Shown: one piece after another, positions 8,744 through 17,158 of the stretch
How positions within the stretch are numbered: position 1 is the stretch's first letter
Layout: the number at the start of each line of letters is the position of its first letter
Assembly (NCBI RefSeq): GCF_029835735.1
Contig: NZ_JAOEAL010000001.1
Span: 1,860,001-1,924,000, forward strand
Length of the DNA: 64,000 nt
From: Shewanella sp. GD04112
GTDB lineage: Bacteria > Pseudomonadota > Gammaproteobacteria > Enterobacterales > Shewanellaceae
Direction: 5' to 3'
Made by a program: the position numbers and the translations under genes
Notes under the pieces: model-generated
Database searches by the model: none
What the model saw: only the letters and a program-made list of their open reading frames with translations
Told to the model about the DNA's origin: nothing

Positions 8744-10819
8744 ATGAATATGCAAGACATTCAACTCGATAAACGCCTATCTGAACTGCTTTCACAAGCT
8801 GTTACGTCGGAAAATGCGCAGCCATTGATGCAGGCGCTCTGCCAATCTCTGAATGAACACAATATTCGTTACTATGTCGACGATGCGCCAAGCATTACTG
8901 ACTCAGAATACGACAGATTAATGCAGCGGCTGAAACAGCTTGAGGCCGAGTATCCTCAGTTTGTTGCTGCCGATTCGCCTACCCAAAGAGTGGGCGGCAT
9001 GGCGCTGGCAAAGTTTGAACAAATTACTCACCTTAAACCCATGTTAAGTCTTGATAATGCCTTCGATGAGGCGGACTTTAGTGCATTTCATAAGCGTGTC
9101 AGCGACAGAGTGGGGCAAGTGAGTTTTTGCTGTGAGCCGAAACTCGATGGTTTGGCGGTGAGCATTTTATATCGCAATGGGGTGCTTGAGCGCGCCGCGA
9201 CCCGGGGCGATGGCACTGTGGGCGAAGATATTACCGAAAACGTTAAAACCATTAAGTCGATTCCGCTCAAACTGCGTGGTGACAACTATCCCGAATTGGT
9301 CGAAGTGCGCGGCGAAGCCTTTATGCCCAAGGCGGCATTTGAGGCGCTAAATGAGCGTGCACGCTTAAAGGATGAAAAACTGTTCGTAAATCCGCGTAAT
9401 GCGGCGGCGGGCAGCTTACGTCAGCTCGACAGTAAAATTACCGCGTCACGGGCGCTGTCTTTTTATGCCTACGCCTTAGGTGTGGTGGAGCCGACTTCCC
9501 ACGAGTTAGCTAAGACGCATTACGAGCAATTGCAGCAACTTAAATCTTGGGGGCTACCAGTCAGTAGCGAGATTAAAGTCTGCGACGAACTCAGCCAAGT
9601 GTTTGCCTACTATCAAGATATATTGACTCGCCGCAGCGATTTACCCTTTGAAATCGATGGTGTGGTAATGAAGGTGAACGATATCGCCCAGCAGCAAACC
9701 TTAGGGTTTGTGGCCAAATCTCCCCGCTGGGCAATTGCCTATAAATTCCCCGCGCAAGAAGAAATGACGCTGCTCGAAGGCGTAGATTTTCAAGTGGGCC
9801 GCACCGGCGCGGTGACTCCGGTCGCACGCCTAAAACCTGTGTTTGTCGGCGGCGTGACGGTTTCGAACGCGACTTTGCACAATGCCGATGAAATCGAGCG
9901 TTTAGGTGTGATGGTGGGCGATACCGTGATTATCCGCCGCGCCGGCGATGTGATCCCGCAAATTGTGGCCATAGTGCCAGAGCGTCGCTCTGAAGATGCT
10001 AAGGCGATTACCTTCCCGCAACATTGTCCCGTTTGCGGCAGTTTGGTTGAGCGATTAGAAGGTGAGGCCGTGGCGCGTTGTAGCGGCGGCTTATTCTGTG
10101 AGGCTCAGCGTAAAGAGGCGATCAAACATTTTGCCTCCCGCAAGGCATTAGATATCGACGGCATGGGCGATAAAATAGTCGAGCAGTTAATTGATAAGGA
10201 GCTGGTTCAAAGCCCGGCGGACTTATTTAAACTCACCGCCTCTATGATGACCATGCTCGACCGTATGGGAATGAAGTCGGCCACCAATCTTGCGCTGGCG
10301 ATTGAAGCGGCTAAAACCACGACTCTGCCACGTTTTCTCTATGCTTTAGGCATTCGTGAGGTGGGGGAGGCCACTGCGGCGAACCTGGCGACTCACTTTG
10401 GCAGCCTAGAGGCGCTGCGCGTGGCTACCATTGAGCAACTTATTCAAGTTGAAGATATTGGTGAAGTGGTTGCCCAGCACGTGGCGCATTTCTTTGCCCA
10501 GCCCCATAACCTAGAGGTGATCGATGCTTTGATTGCGGCTGGCGTTAACTGGCCTGCGATTGCAGCGCCAAGCGCCGATGAGCAGCCATTAAAGGGGCAG
10601 ACTTGGGTGTTAACCGGTACCTTAAATCAACTCAACCGTAACGATGCTAAGGCGCAGCTACAGGCCTTAGGCGCCAAAGTGGCGGGTAGTGTGTCGAAAA
10701 ATACCGATTGCTTAGTCGCGGGCGAAGCGGCGGGGTCTAAGCTTGCCAAAGCGCAGGAGCTTGGCGTGAAAGTGATTGGCGAGGATGAGTTATTGGCTCT
10801 TCTGGCTGCAAATAGCTAA
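8744..10819 (+). CDS. ligA: NAD-dependent DNA ligase LigA
   Basis: The essential replicative ligase, 691 aa, close to the 671 aa of E. coli LigA. In order: N-terminal Ia domain, adenylation domain with the nucleotide-accepting lysine K133 in CEPKLDG, OB fold, a four-cysteine zinc finger (CPVCGSL ... CSGGLFC), helix-hairpin-helix repeats (about 500-590), and a C-terminal BRCT domain beginning near LKGQTWVLTGTL. An alternative ATG lies two codons downstream (MQDIQL). The gene is intact and followed by a strong terminator. Confidence 0.97.
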   Translation: MNMQDIQLDKRLSELLSQAVTSENAQPLMQALCQSLNEHNIRYYVDDAPSITDSEYDRLMQRLKQLEAEYPQFVAADSPTQRVGGMALAKFEQITHLKPMLSLDNAFDEADFSAFHKRVSDRVGQVSFCCEPKLDGLAVSILYRNGVLERAATRGDGTVGEDITENVKTIKSIPLKLRGDNYPELVEVRGEAFMPKAAFEALNERARLKDEKLFVNPRNAAAGSLRQLDSKITASRALSFYAYALGVVEPTSHELAKTHYEQLQQLKSWGLPVSSEIKVCDELSQVFAYYQDILTRRSDLPFEIDGVVMKVNDIAQQQTLGFVAKSPRWAIAYKFPAQEEMTLLEGVDFQVGRTGAVTPVARLKPVFVGGVTVSNATLHNADEIERLGVMVGDTVIIRRAGDVIPQIVAIVPERRSEDAKAITFPQHCPVCGSLVERLEGEAVARCSGGLFCEAQRKEAIKHFASRKALDIDGMGDKIVEQLIDKELVQSPADLFKLTASMMTMLDRMGMKSATNLALAIEAAKTTTLPRFLYALGIREVGEATAANLATHFGSLEALRVATIEQLIQVEDIGEVVAQHVAHFFAQPHNLEVIDALIAAGVNWPAIAAPSADEQPLKGQTWVLTGTLNQLNRNDAKAQLQALGAKVAGSVSKNTDCLVAGEAAGSKLAKAQELGVKVIGEDELLALLAANS

Positions 10820-10842
10820 GTCGCTGCCGCTTAGTGTATAAC

Positions 10843-10865
10843 GCCCTGCCTTGCGGGGCTTTTTT
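10843..10865 (+). terminator. Rho-independent terminator after ligA
   Basis: GCCCTGC and GCGGGGC pair around a CTT loop, followed by six T, 23 bp past the ligA stop. Confidence 0.8.
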
Positions 10866-10975
10866 ATGGCTAAGTCTTAAGCGCTACATTTGAATTATTT
10901 ATGTTAGCCATTGAATTTAGCCGTTACGCCACCATCTTGTTTATATTGCTTTAGTTTTTACTAAATGGATTGCGA

Positions 10976-11464
10976 TTGAATTTTAGTCACATCACTTGGC
11001 TCGATGATAAAGGCCATATCAAACCACCGATTTTTTTATATGCTATTCTGGCTTTTCTCGCCCGTGGCTGGTGTATTTTTATTGCCTCTCTGACCCAAGC
11101 CAGTGACAGAGCTGAGTTAGTGCGGCTCTTCTATCCCGAAAAGTCTGACTTTTTACTCGCACTCGCAGCGGGGCTGGGTGCCGTGGCGCTGTATTTTGTG
11201 GTACTGGCGGAGCGGCGCCGCTCGCCCTCATGGCTGTGCCCAGTGTTTGTCCAGCTTAAATGGGGATTGTGGATTTTATTATTACTCGATGCAATCTTAC
11301 TCGCGCAGCGATTAATCCACGGGCAATTTTTATTCCATTGGAGTTTAGCCCTCGACGCCTTAGTGCTGTTCTGGTCGTGTTTGTATGTTTACAAGTCAAA
11401 ACGCCTCAGCTATTACCTTGCCGACTGGCCGAAAGAGACTGTGACATCGGTAAAAGCAGACTAA
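10976..11464 (+). CDS. DUF2919 (YfeZ-like) inner-membrane protein
   Basis: A membrane protein of about 162 aa with the DUF2919 marks HIKPPIFLYAILAFLARGW near the N-terminus and four predicted helices (about 20-40, 62-80, 92-112 and 118-138). The family's function is unknown. There is no ATG in frame near the start. TTG codons lie at 10970 and 10976; I prefer 10976, which gives MNFSHITWLDD, but the two cannot be told apart from the sequence alone. Confidence 0.8.
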   Translation: MNFSHITWLDDKGHIKPPIFLYAILAFLARGWCIFIASLTQASDRAELVRLFYPEKSDFLLALAAGLGAVALYFVVLAERRRSPSWLCPVFVQLKWGLWILLLLDAILLAQRLIHGQFLFHWSLALDALVLFWSCLYVYKSKRLSYYLADWPKETVTSVKAD

Positions 11465-11674
11465 GGTCATCTCGTTGTAATTTCAGCTTTTTATCAAATA
11501 TCTAATCACTGAGGGATAATTTGTGTGTACTATCCCTCAGTTTGATAAGCATTTTTTCACTTATAGCTTACTGATTTTGTTGAATCATCTATAGTTATAT
11601 GTACTTAGCTTAAATGTGCGGCCAAAGAAGCCAAAAGATGATGCTTCTTGCGTGCATGAAAGGAGTCATATTGC

Positions 11675-12880
11675 GTGACAAAAGTTGCCCAACGAAAACT
11701 ATTACTTTCAGAACTTCAACTTGGCATGAGAGTCAAGTTGCCTTTGTCATGGACGAATCACCCTTTTTTATTTAACCGTGTGGATATCAGTAGTCCGGCT
11801 CATATTGAGATGATCCGCGGACTCGGCGTGCCCTATGTGTATCTAATTTCAGGCAATAGTGATGAACTCGAATCGACGGATGAAGAGGAAGAGGTCGAAG
11901 AGATTGAAGAAGCGCCACCGGAGCGTGACTTAAAGGCCGATACCCGTAAGGCGATGCGTTTAAGCCAGAAGCGTTTCTTAGAGAGCGTTAACCAGTGCCG
12001 CAATGTGTATGGCAAAGTGGTGAGCGATCCCGAAGGCGCTTATCGCTTGTCAGCCGCCTTAGTGGAGGATTTACTCAGCCATCTGCAAGAGGTCGAGAAA
12101 CCTTTCCTCACTTTGGTCGGAATGGATGAAAAAGAGGTCAGTGTGACTCAGCACGGCATCTCGGTAGCAGTATTAGCCATGATGATAGGTCAGGCACTCG
12201 ATTTACCGGCGCGGGATTTGCGCGATATTGCCTTGGGGAGCCTATTCCACGACATTGGTAAACTCAAAGTCCCCGATGTGATCCGCCGTAAACGGGGGGC
12301 GCTCACTCCCCATGAGGCCAATTACCTGCAAATGCACCCGAACTTTGGCTATGACATGCTGAATCGCTCGGGACTCTTTCCAAAGGAGGTGCTGAATATT
12401 GTGCTGCACCACCATGAGTTTATTGATGGTTCAGGCTTTCCCGATGGGCTCTCCGGGGCCAAAATCCCCATTATCACGCAAATAGTGAGTCTGGCGAACG
12501 ATTACGATCAGCAGCTCAGTGGTCAGCAGGCGTCCTCACCGCAGGTGGCATTAGGTTACTTATTTAAAAATCGTGCGAGTAAACATGCCGAATCCTTAAT
12601 TGCTGTGTTAGTTAAGATTTTAGGTATCTATCCGCCGGGTACTATCGTCAAGCTATCCGACGACACTGTCGCTAAGGTGATTATGACCACCAAAGAGGTG
12701 AGCCAGCCGCAGGTGTGGGCCTGTAAGGAAGATGGTAGCGAGGCCTCATTACGTTTTTTAAGTGATGAAGGGGTGACAGTAAAAAAAACCATTCGCGCGG
12801 AGGAGTTAACCGAGGGCGCGATCCGCACCTTGCAAATGGACAAAGGCATTAGTTTTTATTTTAGCTCGTTCCAAGCTTGA
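11675..12880 (+). CDS. HD-GYP domain protein, probable cyclic-di-GMP phosphodiesterase
   Basis: A 401-aa protein with an N-terminal DUF3391 domain (about residues 1-120, with an acidic DEEEEVEEIEEAP stretch) and an HD-GYP domain (about 140-330). The metal-binding pair is in FHDIGK (H192, D193), and the later triplet motif is HHHEFIDGSGFP (245-256). Such proteins degrade cyclic-di-GMP. The canonical GYP is GFP here, a tolerated change in active members as far as I recall, so activity is likely but unproven. The start is GTG at 11675, preceded by AAGGAG at a normal distance. Confidence 0.88.
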   Translation: MTKVAQRKLLLSELQLGMRVKLPLSWTNHPFLFNRVDISSPAHIEMIRGLGVPYVYLISGNSDELESTDEEEEVEEIEEAPPERDLKADTRKAMRLSQKRFLESVNQCRNVYGKVVSDPEGAYRLSAALVEDLLSHLQEVEKPFLTLVGMDEKEVSVTQHGISVAVLAMMIGQALDLPARDLRDIALGSLFHDIGKLKVPDVIRRKRGALTPHEANYLQMHPNFGYDMLNRSGLFPKEVLNIVLHHHEFIDGSGFPDGLSGAKIPIITQIVSLANDYDQQLSGQQASSPQVALGYLFKNRASKHAESLIAVLVKILGIYPPGTIVKLSDDTVAKVIMTTKEVSQPQVWACKEDGSEASLRFLSDEGVTVKKTIRAEELTEGAIRTLQMDKGISFYFSSFQA

Positions 12881-12948
12881 ATCCCGCCACCTGAGTTCCG
12901 TATGCTATTGGCCGAAATACCTTGGGGTGTCGATCAAAGGAAATGGAG

Positions 12949-13794
12949 TTGAGTGTGGCAGATCAAAAAAGTGTTGCGGTTGTCGGTTGTGGTTGGTTTG
13001 GCTTTGCCCTTGCGAAACACTTAGTGCAAGCGGGTTACCGAGTCACTGGCGCTAAACGCCGCACGGAGGAGTTAGCGCCTCTCTCAGAGGCGGGGATCCA
13101 TGGGTTCCAACTGCAACTCGGGGATGACGCTGACGTTCTCCCCGACGCGCAAGCTTTAAAGGACTTCTTTCAGACAGACTTTCTTGTCGTCAATATTCCT
13201 CCGCGCCTCAAACATGGCAATACCGCCTATCTTCAAGAATTACAGCAGTTAATTGCGTTAACCCAAGGCTGGCACTATCAAGGCATAGTGTTTATCAGCA
13301 CCACGGGCGTTTATCCTTCCCTCGACCAATCTATGACCGAAGCTGACGCACAGGCTGAATCGGCTTCATCACAGGTGTTATTGGATGCCGAAGATTTATT
13401 TGCTCGCCAACCGAATAGCTGCATCGTACGTTTTGCTGGCTTGGTTGGACCCAAACGTCATCCAGGGCGCTTCTTTGCCGGTAAAACCGATGTGGCGGGT
13501 GGCAATGTTGCGGTCAATCTGGTGCATTTGCAGGACTGCGTTGCGGCGGTGAGCTTGATTATTGATGCAAAGGCAAAGGGGGAAAAGGTCGCTGCTGTCT
13601 ATAATCTTTGCGCGCCAGAGCATCCTTCGCGAAGCGAATTTTATGTGGCCGCCGCCGAGTCGTTGGGATTAGCGGCGCCGCAATTTAATGGGCAGTTACA
13701 ACCCAGCAAAATCATTCTAGGTGATGCGATAGTCCGCGAGCTTGGGTTTGAGTATCAGTTTGCTTCACCCCTTGCGATGCTGGTGGCCTGTTAG
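12949..13794 (+). CDS. YeeZ-like NAD(P)-dependent SDR family protein
   Basis: A protein of about 281 aa with an N-terminal Rossmann fingerprint (VAVVGCGWFGFALAK) and the run RFAGLVGPKRHPGRFFAGKT, which is diagnostic of the E. coli YeeZ group of extended short-chain dehydrogenase/epimerases. The closing NLVHLQDCVAAV, NLCAPEHPSR and ELGFEYQF segments also match. The substrate is unknown. Start is uncertain: TTG at 12949 (AAGGA seven bases upstream) or GTG at 12955; longer options at 12943 (ATG) and 12922 (TTG) have poor ribosome binding sites. Confidence 0.85.
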   Translation: MSVADQKSVAVVGCGWFGFALAKHLVQAGYRVTGAKRRTEELAPLSEAGIHGFQLQLGDDADVLPDAQALKDFFQTDFLVVNIPPRLKHGNTAYLQELQQLIALTQGWHYQGIVFISTTGVYPSLDQSMTEADAQAESASSQVLLDAEDLFARQPNSCIVRFAGLVGPKRHPGRFFAGKTDVAGGNVAVNLVHLQDCVAAVSLIIDAKAKGEKVAAVYNLCAPEHPSRSEFYVAAAESLGLAAPQFNGQLQPSKIILGDAIVRELGFEYQFASPLAMLVAC

Positions 13795-13924
13795 TGGGTG
13801 ATTTAGCGCCTATTGTTAACAAATGTTTAAGAACCTTGGCCATCTTTTGAGGTATCTTAATGGCCTGTGCGTGTTGCAAACGACTTACAATTCAATGATG
13901 CAGTCACTAATAAGAAGAGAAAAT

Positions 13925-14548
13925 ATGAAAAGCCTAACTAATTTTGTTCGACCTTTGGCGGCGCTGGCCTGTGGATTGGTGTTAAGTGCTAGCTTTGCGC
14001 TGCAGGCGGCGAGTTTTGAAGAAGGGAAGGATTACGTCACTGTTGCTGGGATCAGCGAAGCACAAAAGCCTGTGCTGCGTGAGTTCTTCTCCTATAACTG
14101 CCCACATTGCTACAAGCAGGAACCCTTTATCGCTTCCACGGTAAAACTCTTAGGCAAAGATGTGGCCTTCGAGCGTACGCCGGTGGGTGCGGGGCGTCCG
14201 GCATGGGAGCTGAGTCAATTAGCCTATTTTGTCGCGCAAAAGCTGAAAATGACCAAGCAAGTGCACGAAGCGATTTTTAAACAAATCCATGAAAAGGGTG
14301 AACAATTTACTCGCCCTGAACAGGTCAAAGCCTTCTTTGTGGCGCAAGGCGCTAAGGCCGATGATGTCGATGCGGCGATGAACTCTGTCGATGCGAAGTT
14401 TTCCGTGATGAATTACGACTCTCAAGCGGAATTATCGGGCATTAAAGGCGTGCCTTCTTTATTAGTCAATGGCCGCTATTTAGTGACCTCTAAGGTACAC
14501 ACTCCTGAAGAATTAGCCGAGCTAGTAAAATTCTTAGCCGCCAAATAA
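13925..14548 (+). CDS. dsbA: Periplasmic thiol:disulfide oxidoreductase DsbA
   Basis: A 207-aa precursor. The signal peptide of about 24 residues ends in ALQAA and the mature part has a thioredoxin fold with the CPHC active site (in FFSYNCPHCYKQEP) and the cis-proline segment GIKGVPSLLVNGRY. It oxidises cysteine pairs of exported proteins and is reoxidised by DsbB. The reading frame stays open upstream to 13823, but the ATG at 13925 follows AGAAGAGA and begins the signal peptide. A strong terminator follows. Confidence 0.95.
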   Translation: MKSLTNFVRPLAALACGLVLSASFALQAASFEEGKDYVTVAGISEAQKPVLREFFSYNCPHCYKQEPFIASTVKLLGKDVAFERTPVGAGRPAWELSQLAYFVAQKLKMTKQVHEAIFKQIHEKGEQFTRPEQVKAFFVAQGAKADDVDAAMNSVDAKFSVMNYDSQAELSGIKGVPSLLVNGRYLVTSKVHTPEELAELVKFLAAK

Positions 14549-14594
14549 TAAGCTTGAACTTGCGTCTATGCTGGCGCTCATTTATTTGTTTCCC

Positions 14595-14623
14595 ATAACC
14601 CAGCGATGCTGGGTTATTTTTTG
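14595..14623 (+). terminator. Rho-independent terminator after dsbA
   Basis: ATAACCCAGC pairs with GCTGGGTTAT around a GAT loop, followed by a T-run, 46 bp past the dsbA stop. Confidence 0.85.
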
Positions 14624-14885
14624 CCTTTTTACTGATAATTCTTAGCGGAAATCCTGAGATTTCTGACGGCAATTCATCTCTCTGCAGTACGATATTTTAT
14701 TTATTTCACAGCCAGTTACTGTTACTCATCTACCTCATCTTGCCGTCCTACTAGCATGGCATTTGTGCCGTTTCTAGCCTTAGGATCTTCGACATTGGTC
14801 TAAGCTGCTCAAAAAATAACTTTTGCATTAAAATGTAAAATCATTGTTAACTTTATGATTTTAAATACTATTCAATTTTTTCTGG

Positions 14886-14901
14886 TGTGAGGCACTTCTC
14901 A
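14886..14901 (+). promoter_or_regulatory. Possible CRP site upstream of the symporter operon
   Basis: TGTGAGGCACTTCTCA fits the CRP pattern TGTGA-N6-TCACA with one mismatch in the right arm and has A/T-rich flanks. It lies 86 bp before the DUF4212 start. The rest of the 439-bp gap (14549-14987) holds the dsbA terminator and no gene that I can see. Regulation by CRP would suit a carbon-source transporter, but this is inference from one motif. Confidence 0.35.
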
Positions 14902-14987
14902 AATTAGACTAAGGTCTTGATTGTGGTCACTCCAGCTGTTGCTAGATTTAACAAGACTTAAAAATAAAACAGCACAGGGGAGTCGCT

Positions 14988-15254
14988 ATGGCATTTGAAA
15001 ACAACGATAAAGCAAAAGGTTACTGGAATGAGAATTTACGTCTTGTTTTAGGCCTATTGGCTATTTGGGCCGCAGTCTCGTTCGGATGTGGCATTCTATT
15101 GGTTGATGTACTCAATGAAATCCATTTCATGGGCTTCAAGTTAGGTTTCTGGTTTGCCCAACAGGGATCTATGTATGTCTTTGTTGCGCTTATTTTTGTC
15201 TACGCGGCAAAAGCCAACGCCTTAGATAAAAAATATAACGTACAAGAAGACTAA
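14988..15254 (+). CDS. DUF4212 small subunit of a sodium/solute symporter
   Basis: An 88-aa membrane protein with two helices (about 17-40 and 52-74) and family marks YWNENLRLVLGLLAIWAAVS and FWFAQQGSMYVFV. DUF4212 proteins sit immediately upstream of SSS-family symporters and are thought to be their small subunit. The stop is 11 bp before the symporter start, so the pair is one operon. The ATG follows GGGGAG. Confidence 0.9.
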   Translation: MAFENNDKAKGYWNENLRLVLGLLAIWAAVSFGCGILLVDVLNEIHFMGFKLGFWFAQQGSMYVFVALIFVYAAKANALDKKYNVQED

Positions 15255-15265
15255 GGAGAACGGAA

Positions 15266-17002
15266 ATGGGTGTACAAGGATTAACTTATCTGATTGTGGG
15301 GCTGTCGTTCGCGCTCTACATTGGGATCGCGATTTGGTCCCGCGCGGGTTCGACTAAAGAGTTCTATGTCGCGGGTGGCGGTGTTCACCCTGTAGTGAAC
15401 GGTATGGCAACGGCAGCCGACTGGATGTCCGCGGCATCCTTTATTTCGTTAGCGGGTATTGTTTCTTTCGTCGGTTATGACGGCAGTGTGTACCTGATGG
15501 GCTGGACGGGCGGTTATGTATTATTAGCCCTGTGTATGGCGCCGTATTTACGTAAGTTTGGTAAGTTCACTGTGCCTGATTTCGTGGGTGAGCGTTATTA
15601 CTCCCAAGCGGCGCGTACGGTAGCGGTTATTTGCGCTATCTTCATCTGCTTTACATACATCGCTGGTCAAATGCGCGGTGTGGGCGTGGTATTCTCGCGC
15701 TTCCTCGAAGTGGATGTGGACACTGGCGTGTATATCGGTATGGCCGTAGTGTTCTTCTACGCTGTGCTCGGCGGTATGAAAGGGATTACCTATACTCAGG
15801 TTGCCCAATACTGCGTGCTGATCTTCGCATTTATGGTGCCTGCGATTTTCTTATCTGTGATGATGACGGGTCATATCATTCCTCAAATTGGTTTCGGCGC
15901 TGAATTACTCGATGCTGCCGGCAATAATTCTGGGGTTTACCTGCTCGAGAAGCTGAACAATTTATCTGCGGATCTAGGCTTTGCACCTTACACCGATGGC
16001 TCTAAGAGCATGATCGACGTGTTCTGTATTACCGGTGCTTTGATGGTTGGTACTGCGGGCTTACCCCACGTTATCGTGCGTTTCTTCACTGTACCTAAAG
16101 TGAAAGATGCACGTGTATCTGCCGGTTGGGCGCTGGTATTTATCGCCATCATGTACACCACAGTTCCTGCATTAGCGGCATTCTCTCGCGTTAATATGAT
16201 TGAGACCATTAACGGCCCTGATCAAAAGGGTGTTGCCTATGAGTCTGCGCCAGATTGGATCAAAAACTGGGAAAAAACCGGCCTGATCAAATGGGATGAC
16301 AAAAACGGCGACGGCAAAATCTACTATGCCAAAGGCAAAATGGAAGATGCTGCTAGCCCTAACGAAATGAAGATCGACAACGATATCATCGTATTAGCAA
16401 CGCCAGAAATCGCGAATCTGCCAGCTTGGGTTATCGCACTGGTGGCAGCGGGTGGTTTAGCGGCAGCGTTATCTACCTCTGCGGGTCTGTTACTGGTTAT
16501 CTCGACTTCAGTGTCACACGATTTACTGAAGAAGAACCTGATGCCAAATATCTCTGACAAGAAAGAGCTGATGTACGCTCGACTGGCGGCTGGTATTGGT
16601 ATCGTGATTGCGGGTTACTTCGGGATTAACCCTCCAGGATTCGTGGCAGCGGTAGTGGCATTCGCCTTCGGTCTGGCGGCATCCTCTCTGTTCCCTGCCA
16701 TCATCATGGGGATTTTCTCTAAGACGATGAATAAAGAAGGTGCAATCGCAGGTATGGTGATCGGTCTACTGTTCACTGCTGCTTACATCATCTACTTCAA
16801 GTTTGTGAACCCAACGGCTAACGTGTCGGCGAACTGGTTCCTCGGTATTTCGCCAGAAGGTATCGGTATGGTTGGTATGGTGGTGAACTTTGCGGTAGCG
16901 GCTATCGTCTGTAAAGTAACCGCCGCGGCACCTGCCCATGTACAAGATATGGTTGAATCTATCCGTTTCCCTAAAGGGGCGGGAGAAGCGAGCAGCCATT
17001 AA
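15266..17002 (+). CDS. Sodium:solute symporter (SSS family, ActP/acetate-type)
   Basis: A 578-aa inner-membrane transporter with about 13 helices. Family marks include the N-terminal FYVAGGGVHPVVNGMATAAD segment, ADWMSAASFISLAG, and GTAGLPHVIVRFFTVP. It belongs to the subfamily that pairs with DUF4212 and is close to acetate permease ActP. Acetate or another short carboxylate is the probable substrate, but this is inferred from the family. A hydrophilic insert around residues 310-370 (WDDKNGDGKIYYAKGKMED) resembles a calcium-binding DxNxDG loop. A terminator follows. Confidence 0.9.
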   Translation: MGVQGLTYLIVGLSFALYIGIAIWSRAGSTKEFYVAGGGVHPVVNGMATAADWMSAASFISLAGIVSFVGYDGSVYLMGWTGGYVLLALCMAPYLRKFGKFTVPDFVGERYYSQAARTVAVICAIFICFTYIAGQMRGVGVVFSRFLEVDVDTGVYIGMAVVFFYAVLGGMKGITYTQVAQYCVLIFAFMVPAIFLSVMMTGHIIPQIGFGAELLDAAGNNSGVYLLEKLNNLSADLGFAPYTDGSKSMIDVFCITGALMVGTAGLPHVIVRFFTVPKVKDARVSAGWALVFIAIMYTTVPALAAFSRVNMIETINGPDQKGVAYESAPDWIKNWEKTGLIKWDDKNGDGKIYYAKGKMEDAASPNEMKIDNDIIVLATPEIANLPAWVIALVAAGGLAAALSTSAGLLLVISTSVSHDLLKKNLMPNISDKKELMYARLAAGIGIVIAGYFGINPPGFVAAVVAFAFGLAASSLFPAIIMGIFSKTMNKEGAIAGMVIGLLFTAAYIIYFKFVNPTANVSANWFLGISPEGIGMVGMVVNFAVAAIVCKVTAAAPAHVQDMVESIRFPKGAGEASSH

Positions 17003-17028
17003 TCTCTGCAGGATTTAGCTAAGTAAGA

Positions 17029-17057
17029 TAAAAGGACGCATTGGCGTCCTTTTGTTT
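17029..17057 (+). terminator. Rho-independent terminator after the symporter gene
   Basis: AAAAGGACGC and GCGTCCTTTT pair around ATTG, with more T following. It closes the DUF4212-symporter operon. Confidence 0.85.
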
Positions 17058-17158
17058 TTATGGCGTCAGCGCAAGCTTAAGGCTGACTTTAGTCGTATAT
17101 GGCCCAACAATTGTGCGCGCTATAGTGGAATAAAATTCACCTAAAATAAGGTGTTGCT

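Noticed and set aside
15266..17002. Naming the symporter actP
   Set aside because: Close to ActP, but subfamilies with a DUF4212 partner also include other carboxylate or proline-type symporters; no acs gene is in view.
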